Shown here one piece after another: positions 25,048 to 33,269 of a DNA stretch of 64,000 nt. Under the pieces are notes generated by a model that had not been told where the DNA came from, made no database searches, and saw only the letters and a program-made list of their open reading frames with translations. The DNA is from Devosia oryziradicis (lineage in GTDB: Bacteria; Pseudomonadota; Alphaproteobacteria; Rhizobiales; Devosiaceae). Both the position numbers and the translations under genes were made by a program. Location: contig NZ_CP068047.1 in assembly GCF_016698645.1 (NCBI RefSeq), positions 3,135,001 through 3,199,000 on the forward strand, written 5' to 3'. The first letter of the stretch is position 1, and the number at the start of each line of letters is the position of its first letter.

Positions 25048-25160
25048 CCGGCTGTGGACATTAACCCTAACAAAGAATGAACTTTGCCCTTGAAGGGGCC
25101 GTATGGTTTCTGAAGTGTTAAGGCGATATACCCAATCGCTTCATTTCAGGACGGAAAGCC

Positions 25161-25670
25161 ATGTATCTGCCAGATCGCCGCGTGTTGCTGGGCATGGGCC
25201 TTGGCGCTGTCTGCGCTACGGCCATCGCCGCTATCGGTCCGGGCATGGTTTTCGAGGCCTTGGCCGACGAGTTCGCGCCCACCGGCATCGATGCTGCCAG
25301 CCTGGTGAAGTTCGAGGACCGCGACTACGTCGTGGATTATGAGGATTGGGTCGCCACCGACCCGCTCACGACTGCGCGTGTAACGAAGGTCGAGGCGGGC
25401 AAGGTCAGCTACGTGACCATCACCACCACCGCGACCGGCACCTATTCGACCGACGCCATGTTTTCCAACCACGTGCAGTATCCGGGGATCAGCGTCGAGC
25501 CCGATCCCAGCGATATCTACAATCGCTTTTCCTACTGGAGCCGGGGCAAGTGGTTCAGCTTCGGCACCGCCCATGGCGACTCGTTCTTCTACTACCACGA
25601 CCGCAATGTCGGGGTGTCCCGCCACGGGGACACAAGCTGTGTTTCAGGCAAGGGCTTCCGCGTCTGCTGA
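25161..25670 (+). CDS. Exported protein of unknown function, possible Tat substrate
   Basis: 169 residues. The N-terminus DRRVLLGMGLGAVCATAIAA has twin arginines before a hydrophobic core, so Tat export is possible though the motif is not canonical. The mature part is Tyr/Thr/Ser-rich and likely beta-structured (VSYVTITTTATGTYSTDAMF, FSYWSRGKWFSF, GDSFFYYHDRNVGVSRHG). Two cysteines at the end (CVSGKGFRVC) could form a small disulfide loop. No family recognised. TTAACCCTAAC lies 90 bases upstream (25061-25071). It abuts the convergent SleB-type gene with no gap. Confidence 0.65.
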   Translation: MYLPDRRVLLGMGLGAVCATAIAAIGPGMVFEALADEFAPTGIDAASLVKFEDRDYVVDYEDWVATDPLTTARVTKVEAGKVSYVTITTTATGTYSTDAMFSNHVQYPGISVEPDPSDIYNRFSYWSRGKWFSFGTAHGDSFFYYHDRNVGVSRHGDTSCVSGKGFRVC

Positions 25671-26711
25671 TCAGCCGAACAGCCAGCCGCTCCTGAACTT
25701 ATAGAACACATGAAGCCCGATCTGGGTAAGCTTGGTCATGCGTGGTGCCCAGGCTGGGCGCACATAGGTCGCGTGGTAGTGCGTCGCGTTCGCGACCTCG
25801 GTCAGGTACAGCTCGCCATTGGTGAAGCGCTTGGCGATGTCCTGGGCCTGCGCCCATGCCCGCTCGTCGTTGATCGATTCCGGGATTCCGTCGCAGGCGA
25901 ACGAGAACTGGCAGGAATTGCGGCGGCTCTGGTTCTGGTAAACCACGCCGCAGATAGTATCGGGATAGCGGTAGTCCTTGACGCGATTGAGCACGACCTG
26001 CGCCACGGCAACCTGGCCGCGATAGCTTTCGCCGCGGGCTTCGAAATAAATGGCCGTCGCCAGGCACCAGAGTTCCTTGTCATTTACCGCAACTGCAGTG
26101 CCGGCCGAAAAGCCGCCCATGACTGGCGCATTGGCGCGGGCATAGGCCAACTGCTCGGAAGCCATGGCGGGCATGGGCGTGGCCGATGCCGGGGCGATGC
26201 CCGCAATGGCCTGGAGCGCCGAGGCCGTTGCCGGATCGATCGCCGCCACGGACATGCGCGGGCCGATTTCGTCGTCGCCGGTGGCCGGCGCATTGATGGC
26301 GGCGAGGCGCGACTGACCGAGTTCTGCGGGGTCGATCGGCGTGCCGCGCAAAGCGGCCAGCTGGATGCGGACTTCGGCGAAGCTGCGCGAAATGGCGAGC
26401 ACGTCGACCGGGGGACGAACGCGATCGGTCTTTTCGGCTCGATTGGGCCCGGTAAAGCTTGATGTTTCGAACAGGTGATCGACCGATCCGGTGATCACCG
26501 GGTCGACGCCTGCGTAGGAAATGCTGGCCGTGACCAGGTCAACGTCGGGCGGCAGGGCTTCGGCCAGATCGCTGCCGGGACCAAAAGCGCCATTGGTCAA
26601 CCCGACATAGCCGAGGCCACAAAAAATCCCGACAACCAGAAGCCTGGTGAAGGGATGTCGGCGAACCGCTCTGACCGGGCGCGATTGCACCGGCCGGTGG
26701 GAAGAAGCCAT
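25671..26711 (-). CDS. SleB-type cell wall hydrolase (Hydrolase_2 family)
   Basis: 346 residues from ATG 26711. One N-terminal membrane anchor (about 25-42), a long linker (45-215) and a C-terminal Hydrolase_2 domain: LWCLATAIYFEARGESYRGQ with the catalytic glutamate, VAQVVLNRVKDYRYPDTICG, SCQFSFACDG, and ATHYHATYVRPAW. Related spore SleB enzymes are lytic transglycosylases; in non-sporulating Rhizobiales these anchored forms are thought to trim peptidoglycan during growth or division. Upstream are a TAACCCTAA motif and a TTAACCAT half-site (26839-26846) of the CtrA type. Confidence 0.9.
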   Translation of the reverse strand: MASSHRPVQSRPVRAVRRHPFTRLLVVGIFCGLGYVGLTNGAFGPGSDLAEALPPDVDLVTASISYAGVDPVITGSVDHLFETSSFTGPNRAEKTDRVRPPVDVLAISRSFAEVRIQLAALRGTPIDPAELGQSRLAAINAPATGDDEIGPRMSVAAIDPATASALQAIAGIAPASATPMPAMASEQLAYARANAPVMGGFSAGTAVAVNDKELWCLATAIYFEARGESYRGQVAVAQVVLNRVKDYRYPDTICGVVYQNQSRRNSCQFSFACDGIPESINDERAWAQAQDIAKRFTNGELYLTEVANATHYHATYVRPAWAPRMTKLTQIGLHVFYKFRSGWLFG

Positions 26712-26838
26712 CAAACGCTACTCAACGCTACGCAACAAAACTACTGATCGGCGAAAGTGACGCTAAAATGCCGACGTCCGTAATGATGTCTGATTAGGGT
26801 TAGCGCTCGGTAAACGGGCTTTGAGGCGCAGCAATGGG

Positions 26839-26846
26839 TTAACCAT
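26839..26846. promoter_or_regulatory. Candidate CtrA half-site upstream of the SleB-type gene
   Basis: TTAACCAT matches the 8-base CtrA half-site described for Caulobacter. It is 128 bases upstream of the SleB-type start, with a second TTAGGGTTA motif at 26794-26802 closer in. An eight-base match alone is weak evidence. Confidence 0.3.
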
Positions 26847-26910
26847 GGCGAGCGCCCGGCAGAAATGTGGATAGCGGACTTGTGATGCTCGTGCGGGCCG
26901 CTTGGCGGCC

Positions 26911-27459
26911 TTAGCTGCAGGCCGCCACCACCGGCGCCACCTGTTCCACGAACTCCTCGACCCGGTAGCGCACGGTCAGCGAACGGGAACTGACCGGCGT
27001 AACCCGCACCGTAAGGTTGGTGGCGCCTTCGGTGCTGTTGATGAAGGCCAAGGCATCGCGACTGTTGTCGAGCAAGATGGCGGTATTGTCGGCGTCCACC
27101 GGCAACGTGCGGCTGCGCGCCGCCTGCAGGTCGAACTGCATGGTGATGCCGGCGTCATTGCCCAAAGCCGACATGGTATTGCCGGCAAAGGCGAAGGCGA
27201 TCGTCAGGTTGCCTGCGTCACAGGCGACAGTGATTGTAGCGGGGCGGCGGCCGCTGGGGCGGGCGGGCACCAGTTGTTCGGACTCGAAGACGATACTGTC
27301 AGCGGCGGAGACCGGCGCGGCAAAGGCAGCATCAAAGCAGGCCAGGCGCTCGGAATCAGCGGCAATCGTCGTGCATTGCGACCCGATCGGCTGGGCCAGG
27401 ACGATTGGCACGGACACGTTCAGCAAGGGTAGAAGCGCCAGAACCGGCAACACTTTCAC
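26911..27459 (-). CDS. VasI-like exported protein
   Basis: About 182 residues if started at GTG 27459, which gives a clean signal peptide (VKVLPVLALLPLLNVSVPIVLA); an ATG at 27510 would add 17 polar residues ahead of it and remains possible. The mature start SQCTTIAADSERLACFDAAF is the CxxI..D..RLACFD pattern of the VasI/DUF group associated with type VI secretion and with stray envelope proteins. A third cysteine pair residue is in VACDAGN and a last one near the C-terminus (AACS). No T6SS genes are nearby, so a T6SS role is not supported by context. Confidence 0.6.
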   Translation of the reverse strand: MKVLPVLALLPLLNVSVPIVLAQPIGSQCTTIAADSERLACFDAAFAAPVSAADSIVFESEQLVPARPSGRRPATITVACDAGNLTIAFAFAGNTMSALGNDAGITMQFDLQAARSRTLPVDADNTAILLDNSRDALAFINSTEGATNLTVRVTPVSSRSLTVRYRVEEFVEQVAPVVAACS

Positions 27460-27531
27460 GGCAGTATCGTCCCCATCCCCAGGCCGACAAGCTGGACCTG
27501 TCCCCTTCATATGGGGATTATCTCCGGCTAT

Positions 27532-29814
27532 TTAAGCAGAAGCCTGCGCCAGCGTCAGCCGGGCTACCGGCACACGATAGGGTGAGCAACTGACATAGTC
27601 GACGCCCAGGCCGGCAAAGAACTTGAGCGAGGCAGGATCGCCAGCATGCTCGCCGCAAATGCCAATCTTGAGCTTGGGATTGGCGGCCTTGCCCCGCTGG
27701 ATCGCGATGGCAATCATCTCGCCCACGCCCTTTTCGTCGATGGTGACGAAGGGATCGCGCTCGTAGATGCCCTTGCGCTGATAGGCCGCGAGGAAAGTCG
27801 GCGCATCGTCGCGGGAAATGCCGAAAGTGGTCTGGGTCAAGTCGTTGGTGCCGAACGAGAAAAAATCGACCATTTGCGCGATATCCCCGGCGCGAAGGCA
27901 GGTGCGCGGCAGTTCGATCATGGTGCCGAAGGCAAAACGAACCCGGTCATTCCGCAGTAGTCCGGAATTGGCGGCTATGGCGTTGACCCGGTCCCGCACC
28001 CAAGCCACCTCGCTGGCGGTGGAAACGAAAGGCACCATGACCTCGACCGCCACAGGATCGCTCTGGGTTTCGCTGGCAGCACGGGCACCGGCCATCAGCG
28101 CCTGCATCTGCATCTGCAGCATTTCGGGATAGGTGATGGCGAGGCGCACGCCGCGGTGACCCAGCATGGGATTCACCTCGGCGATCCGCTCCAGATTGAT
28201 GCGCAGCGCGCGCACGGCGAGCCCCAGGGACGCGGCGGTTTCCTCGATTTCCTCCTCGCTGCGCGGCAGGAATTCATGCAGCGGCGGATCGAACAGGCGA
28301 ACCGTGACCGGCAGCCCCTGCATGGTCGAAAACAGCGCCGAATAGTCGCCCGTCTGGTAATCCACCAGGCCGTTGATGGCGCGGCTGCGGTCGTTTTCGT
28401 CTTCGCTCAGGATGACACGGCGCAGCGCAACCATGCGCTCGGGTGAGAAGAACATGTGCTCGGACCGGGCCAGGCCAATGCCCTCGGCGCCGAAGCTGAG
28501 GGCCGTCTTGGCCGACTCCACCGTCTCGACATTGGTGCGAACGGCAATGGAGCGACTGGCGTCCGACCAGTCGAGCAGGGTGCCGATAGCGCCGCCGATA
28601 TGGGGCTGGGCCAATGACAGCTGGCCGGCATAGACGTGCCCGTCGCTGCCATCGATGGTCAGGCGATCCCCGGTGCGGAATTCGCGGTCGCCAATACGGC
28701 ACACCATTTCAACCGCATCGACCGACAAGGTCCGCACACCAGCGACACAGGGCTTGCCGGTTATGCGGGCGATCACGCCGGCATGGCTCGACATGCCGCC
28801 GCGCGCCGTCAGGATGCCGGTTGCGGCCTTCATGCCCTCGATGTCGGCGGGCCCGGTCTCGGTGACCACAAGAATGCAGTGCTTGCCGCGGGCTCGCATG
28901 CGCGCGGCGTCATCGGGGTTGAACACGACAATGCCGCTTGCGGCACCTGGTGAAACGCCCAAGCCGACGGCGATGGGCGCAGCGCCCTCGGTCGAGCGCA
29001 GCCGAGGATGCAACAATTGGGCAAGCCGGTTGGGGTCGACACGGCTGACCGCGTTCTGGGCCGACCAGATCTTGCGATTGACCCGGTCAACGGCGGCTTC
29101 CAGTTCGGCAGCGGCGGAGACCTGGCTGGGGCGCGCCGAGAGAAACACCACCTGCCCTCGGGTGATCGCCACGGTGCAGCACATATGCCGCCCCGCCTTG
29201 GCGTCCACCAGCGCCACCAGCGCATCCACCGATTCGGGCAGGCGCGGTAGCGGGGCGCCTTGTACCGGTGCCGGACCCATGGCCCCCGTCGTGGCGTTGC
29301 GCGTCAGGAATTGCTCGACCTCGCCTTGCGCAGCCGCCTGCACCAGCACGATCTGCCTGCCGCGGTCTTCATCGGCGCGCCCGGTCCAACCCGGACCGAA
29401 GCCATAGCTGTCGAATGCCGCCTTGACGGCCTTGGCCAGCGGCCGCATCGGATCGACGGAATCCTCGGGATTCTCCGGGGCGGCGATACCTATCTTGGCG
29501 GGCATCAGACCGCCATTGTGGCTCGCTGCCGAGGTGCGCACGACCAGCGTCGGCGGCAAGGCGTCCTTGCCCACCAGCTTGAACAGACAGGCCACCCAAT
29601 GGGTGCGCAGCTTGGACTCTCGGCGGGTGCGCTCGCTTTGAAGTGCCTCCCAGGCGGCACGGGTGAGCGCAATGGTCGGCACGGTGGGAAAGCCGGCTTC
29701 GCCGACGCGGAAAATCCAGCGGGCCTTGCCGCTGAGAAGCTTGAGCTGGCTGGCAGACAGGTTCGCCTTCCCCATGGCCGGGGCGATCGCGAACATTTCC
29801 TGCGCCAAACTCAC
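27532..29814 (-). CDS. PPDK-like PEP-binding protein with reduced ATP-grasp region
   Basis: 760 residues from GTG 29814 (AAGGA eight bases before). The central phosphohistidine domain is intact: TGPADIEGMKAATGILTARG then GGMSSHAGVIAR (339-350, His344). The C-terminal PEP/pyruvate barrel is also intact: LFDPPLHEFLP, EVNPMLGHRGVRLAITYPE, FGTNDLTQTTFGISRDD and ICGEHAGDP. The N-terminal third is much shorter than in pyruvate phosphate dikinase (about 890 residues): only worn traces of the VRSGA..MPGMMDT and FTRNPSTG motifs remain (VVRTSAASHNGGLMP, FLTRNATTG). ATP use therefore looks doubtful. It is divergent from ispH with a 100-base gap. It may be a regulatory or phosphotransfer paralogue. Confidence 0.85.
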   Translation of the reverse strand: MSLAQEMFAIAPAMGKANLSASQLKLLSGKARWIFRVGEAGFPTVPTIALTRAAWEALQSERTRRESKLRTHWVACLFKLVGKDALPPTLVVRTSAASHNGGLMPAKIGIAAPENPEDSVDPMRPLAKAVKAAFDSYGFGPGWTGRADEDRGRQIVLVQAAAQGEVEQFLTRNATTGAMGPAPVQGAPLPRLPESVDALVALVDAKAGRHMCCTVAITRGQVVFLSARPSQVSAAAELEAAVDRVNRKIWSAQNAVSRVDPNRLAQLLHPRLRSTEGAAPIAVGLGVSPGAASGIVVFNPDDAARMRARGKHCILVVTETGPADIEGMKAATGILTARGGMSSHAGVIARITGKPCVAGVRTLSVDAVEMVCRIGDREFRTGDRLTIDGSDGHVYAGQLSLAQPHIGGAIGTLLDWSDASRSIAVRTNVETVESAKTALSFGAEGIGLARSEHMFFSPERMVALRRVILSEDENDRSRAINGLVDYQTGDYSALFSTMQGLPVTVRLFDPPLHEFLPRSEEEIEETAASLGLAVRALRINLERIAEVNPMLGHRGVRLAITYPEMLQMQMQALMAGARAASETQSDPVAVEVMVPFVSTASEVAWVRDRVNAIAANSGLLRNDRVRFAFGTMIELPRTCLRAGDIAQMVDFFSFGTNDLTQTTFGISRDDAPTFLAAYQRKGIYERDPFVTIDEKGVGEMIAIAIQRGKAANPKLKIGICGEHAGDPASLKFFAGLGVDYVSCSPYRVPVARLTLAQASA

Positions 29815-29914
29815 TGGTAAGTCCTTGTCCTAATTAGGGGCGCATAATGCCCTTGCGCCCCTGCGACCGCAACAAGACTTGACTTGGGCGGACCACGAAA
29901 GCATCTGATCTCTT

Positions 29915-30886
29915 ATGGAAAAGCGGCCACAACTAGACATTTTGCTCTGCGCCCCCCGCGGTTTTTGCGCCGGGGTCGATCGGGCAATCCAGATCGTCGA
30001 GCTCGCGCTCGAGAAATACGGTGCGCCGGTCTATGTGCGCCACGCCATCGTGCACAACAAATACGTGGTCGATGGATTGCGCGACAAAGGCGCGGTCTTC
30101 GTTGAGGAACTGAGCGAGATCCCGGAAACGGACGCCCCAGTGGTGTTCTCGGCGCATGGCGTGCCCAAGTCGGTGCCCGCAGACGCCAAAAGCCGCAACA
30201 TGTTCTTCCTCGATGCCACCTGCCCGCTGGTCAGCAAGGTGCATGTCGAGGCGCAGCGGCACTTTGCCGAGGGCCACGAGATCGTGCTGATCGGCCACAA
30301 GGGGCACCCCGAAGTGGTGGGCACGATGGGCCAGTTGCCCGATGGCGCCATTACACTGGTCGAGACTGTGGCCGACGCCATGGTTTTTGAGCCGCGCGAT
30401 CCACAGACGCTGGCTTTCGTTACGCAAACGACGCTGTCGGTGGACGACACGAGGGAGATCGTGGCTGCGCTCAAGGCCCGCTTCCCCGCGATCAATGGAC
30501 CGCACAAGGAAGACATCTGCTACGCCACCACCAACCGGCAGGAAGCCATCAAGGCGGTCGCCCCCGAAGTGGATGCGATGATCGTGGTGGGTTCGCCCAA
30601 TTCGTCCAACTCGCTGCGCCTGGTAGAGGTGGCGGAGCGAGCCGGCTGCAAGGTCTCGATGCTGGTCGACCGGGCATCGGAGATCGACTGGGCACGCCTC
30701 GAAGGCATCCGGAGCCTGGGGGTTTCAGCTGGCGCATCTGCTCCCGAAAAGCTGGTGGACGAGGTGATCGAGGCCTTCGCACAGCGCTACGACATCAAGG
30801 TCGAGGCGCGCGTCACCGCCAAGGAAAACATCGCCTTCAACATCCCGCGCGAACTGCGGGCAATCGAAGCTGCCGTTGCACGATGA
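29915..30886 (+). CDS. ispH: 4-hydroxy-3-methylbut-2-enyl diphosphate reductase
   Basis: 323 residues. The three cluster cysteines are in place: Cys18 ([16 protein letters not shown]), Cys103 ([11 protein letters not shown]) and Cys202 ([11 protein letters not shown]); [13 protein letters not shown] and the catalytic glutamate region [10 protein letters not shown] are present. It performs the last step of the MEP pathway, giving IPP and DMAPP. Its stop overlaps the GNAT gene by four bases, which in turn overlaps rnhA, making a three-gene operon. Confidence 0.98.
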   Translation: MEKRPQLDILLCAPRGFCAGVDRAIQIVELALEKYGAPVYVRHAIVHNKYVVDGLRDKGAVFVEELSEIPETDAPVVFSAHGVPKSVPADAKSRNMFFLDATCPLVSKVHVEAQRHFAEGHEIVLIGHKGHPEVVGTMGQLPDGAITLVETVADAMVFEPRDPQTLAFVTQTTLSVDDTREIVAALKARFPAINGPHKEDICYATTNRQEAIKAVAPEVDAMIVVGSPNSSNSLRLVEVAERAGCKVSMLVDRASEIDWARLEGIRSLGVSAGASAPEKLVDEVIEAFAQRYDIKVEARVTAKENIAFNIPRELRAIEAAVAR

Positions 30887-31410
30887 GCGGACTCGATCTG
30901 CTTGAAACCGAACGGCTGGTGCTGTCTGGCTGGCATATGGACCAGGTGGATGACCTGGTCCGCCTGCATGGCGACGAGCGCGTTGCCCGCTATCTCGATG
31001 CGGATGGCAAGCCCTGGGACCGGGCCAAATGCGAGGCGCGCGTAGCGCTATGGCGCGATAATTTCGCCAACCATCGCATGGGCAAGCTGCGCGTGCGGCG
31101 TAAGAGCGATGGTGTGCTGGTGGGTCGGGCCGGCTTTGGCCTCCATGGCGCGCGCGGGGAGCCGGAAATCGGCTATGCCATGTACCCGGAATTCCACGGC
31201 AATGGCTATGCCACCGAGGCGGCGACGGCCCTGCGCGACTGGCTGTTCCGCGAAACCGACTGGATGTACTTCCTTGGCTTTGCCGACGTGCGCAACGCGC
31301 CGTCACTGGCCGTGCTAGCCAGGATCGGCATGGTGCCGACCCATGTCGGCCTGCTCGACGGCCAGGCGGCGCAGTTTCACATCATGCACAAGGGACAGCT
31401 TGAAGCATGA
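30883..31410 (+). CDS. GNAT family N-acetyltransferase
   Basis: 175 residues. RimJ/RimL-like [58 protein letters not shown] and [16 protein letters not shown], covering the acetyl-CoA-binding core. Target unknown (ribosomal protein or small molecule). It overlaps ispH and rnhA by four bases at each end. In several Rhizobiales the position between ispH and rnhA is held by thrB (homoserine kinase), so this gene may be a replacement. Confidence 0.9.
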   Translation: MSGLDLLETERLVLSGWHMDQVDDLVRLHGDERVARYLDADGKPWDRAKCEARVALWRDNFANHRMGKLRVRRKSDGVLVGRAGFGLHGARGEPEIGYAMYPEFHGNGYATEAATALRDWLFRETDWMYFLGFADVRNAPSLAVLARIGMVPTHVGLLDGQAAQFHIMHKGQLEA

Positions 31411-31880
31411 GCGACACGGTTGTCATTCACACCGATGGCGCCTGTTCAGGCAATCCGGGGCCGGGCGGCTGGGGCGCGATCCTTGAATATGGCGGCCATA
31501 CCAAGGAATTGAAGGGTGGAGAGGCGCTGACCACCAATAACAAGATGGAGCTGACCGCCGCTATCGAGGCGCTCAATGCCCTCAAGCGCCCCTGTACGGT
31601 CGAAATCCACACCGACAGCCAGTATGTGAAGAACGGCGTTCAGAGCTGGATCCACGGCTGGAAGCGCAACGGGTGGCGCACGGCCGACAAGAAGCCGGTC
31701 AAGAATGCCGAACTCTGGCAGGCGCTCGACGAGGCGCAGAAGCGCCACACTATCACCTGGAAATGGGTGAAGGGGCATGCCGGGCATGAACTGAACGAAC
31801 GGGCGGATCAGCTTGCCAATGAAGGCATGGCGCCGTTCAAACCCAAGCGGCGGGACGAGCGGCCGATGCCGCCCGTCTAG
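31407..31880 (+). CDS. rnhA: Ribonuclease HI
   Basis: 157 residues. Catalytic carboxylates Asp10 ([15 protein letters not shown]), Glu48 ([13 protein letters not shown]), Asp70 (EIHTDSQYV) and Asp134 (NERADQLAN), with the conserved [11 protein letters not shown] loop. It removes RNA from RNA-DNA hybrids. Last gene of the ispH-GNAT-rnhA operon; the final bases overlap the stop of the convergent DUF808 gene. Confidence 0.97.
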   Translation: MSDTVVIHTDGACSGNPGPGGWGAILEYGGHTKELKGGEALTTNNKMELTAAIEALNALKRPCTVEIHTDSQYVKNGVQSWIHGWKRNGWRTADKKPVKNAELWQALDEAQKRHTITWKWVKGHAGHELNERADQLANEGMAPFKPKRRDERPMPPV

Positions 31881-32863
31881 GCCCTGGCCCGTCTTGGCAG
31901 CAGGCGCTTGATGGCCTTCCAGGCTGGCGTGATGACGTAGCCGACAAGCGGGATCATGACGGCCCCGAGCGCCAGCCCGAAGAAGAAGTCCACGACGGCC
32001 GTGGCGAACCACCCGGCGACGCCGGCAATGGCTGGCAGAGTGTGTTCGGCCCAGTGCGCCGCACCCTCCACGATATGCTCGGGGCCGGCAAAGCCGAACT
32101 CGTAGAGTCCGTGCACGATGATGCTGCCGCCGACCCAGGTCATGGCAGCCGTGCCGATGACGCTCAGGATCTGCATGAAGACGGGCATGGCGACCACGAG
32201 GCCGCGGCCAAAGGCGCGGGCCACTCCGGTACGCGCGTTGCGGGCCGTCCAGACGCCGAAGTCGTCGCCTTTTACGATGAGCGCCACAACGCCATAGACC
32301 GCCACGGTGATGCCTATGCCGGCCACGGCCAGGATGGCGGCTCGGGTCCAGAAATCGGGGACCTCGATGGCTGCCAGGATGATGGTCATGATTTCGGCGG
32401 AGAGGATGAAATCGGTCTGGATTGCCCCGGCGACCTTCTGCTCCTCCAGCGTGTCGGCATCAGCGGCGATTGGCTCGAGCGAGGCTTCATGGGCTTCGGC
32501 ATTGTGCGGCGCCAGGGCGTGGAAGACTTTCTCGGCACCTTCGTAGCACAGATAGGCGCCCCCGATCATCAGGAGGGGCGTTATCAGCCAGGGCGCGAAG
32601 AGGCTCAGGAGCAACGCAGCGGGCAACAGGAACAGCAGCTTGTTCTTGATCGAGCCCCAGGCGATGCGGCCGACAATGGGCAGTTCGCGGTCGGCAGTGA
32701 AGCCATGCAAATAGTTGGGTGTCACGGCCGCATCATCGATGACCGCGCCGGCTGCCTTGGCGCCGGCCTTTGCCGCCTGACCCGCAACGTCGTCGAGCGA
32801 TGCCGCGGCGACCTTGACGAGGCCCGCAACGTCGTCCAGCAGGGCCAGCAAACCAACACTCAT
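31877..32863 (-). CDS. DUF808 family membrane protein (YedI-like)
   Basis: 328 residues from ATG 32863, with GGGGATAG about ten bases upstream; the in-frame start at 32911 has no such site. Typical opening [28 protein letters not shown], then [20 protein letters not shown] and six to eight hydrophobic segments. DUF808/YedI proteins have no established role. Four-base overlap with the end of rnhA on the other strand; the start region faces a small exported-protein gene. Confidence 0.87.
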   Translation of the reverse strand: MSVGLLALLDDVAGLVKVAAASLDDVAGQAAKAGAKAAGAVIDDAAVTPNYLHGFTADRELPIVGRIAWGSIKNKLLFLLPAALLLSLFAPWLITPLLMIGGAYLCYEGAEKVFHALAPHNAEAHEASLEPIAADADTLEEQKVAGAIQTDFILSAEIMTIILAAIEVPDFWTRAAILAVAGIGITVAVYGVVALIVKGDDFGVWTARNARTGVARAFGRGLVVAMPVFMQILSVIGTAAMTWVGGSIIVHGLYEFGFAGPEHIVEGAAHWAEHTLPAIAGVAGWFATAVVDFFFGLALGAVMIPLVGYVITPAWKAIKRLLPRRARA

Positions 32864-32909
32864 TGAACTATCCCCAGTAGCGCCGGTTTGAATTGGCATC
32901 GGCGACGGC

Positions 32910-33269
32910 ATGGCGCATCATCTGGTGATGTTTCGCCCGATTGCAATCACCGCCGCCATGCTCGTGCTCACAACGGCACCAGCTTTTGCACAGTTCCCAC
33001 CGCCCGGCGTCTATCAGTGCGTCGACATGAACGGCGCCGCCTTCGGTACACTGACGCTGATGGTCGCGGGTGACTACGACTTCACCTCCAGCGCCACGGT
33101 CGGCGGCAGCGGCCAGGTCGCCTCGTCTGGCAACAGCGTCCACGCACTGACCGGGCCGCTGGCCGACATAGACCTCAACGGCAGCTTCACCACCGACGAT
33201 CAGGGCGAAGCCTCGTTCATGTTTTCCACCACGCTGGGCAGCGTGTTGTGCGCGTTGCCGGCACGCTAG
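32910..33269 (+). CDS. Small exported protein of unknown function
   Basis: 119 residues from ATG 32910, or 113 from an internal ATG at 32928, which gives a tighter signal peptide ending near AFAQ. The mature part begins [14 protein letters not shown] and is rich in Gly, Ser and Thr with alternating beta-type residues ([15 protein letters not shown]); a second cysteine sits seven residues before the end (SVLCALPAR). No family recognised. Its stop overlaps that of convergent glyS. Confidence 0.55.
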   Translation: MAHHLVMFRPIAITAAMLVLTTAPAFAQFPPPGVYQCVDMNGAAFGTLTLMVAGDYDFTSSATVGGSGQVASSGNSVHALTGPLADIDLNGSFTTDDQGEASFMFSTTLGSVLCALPAR

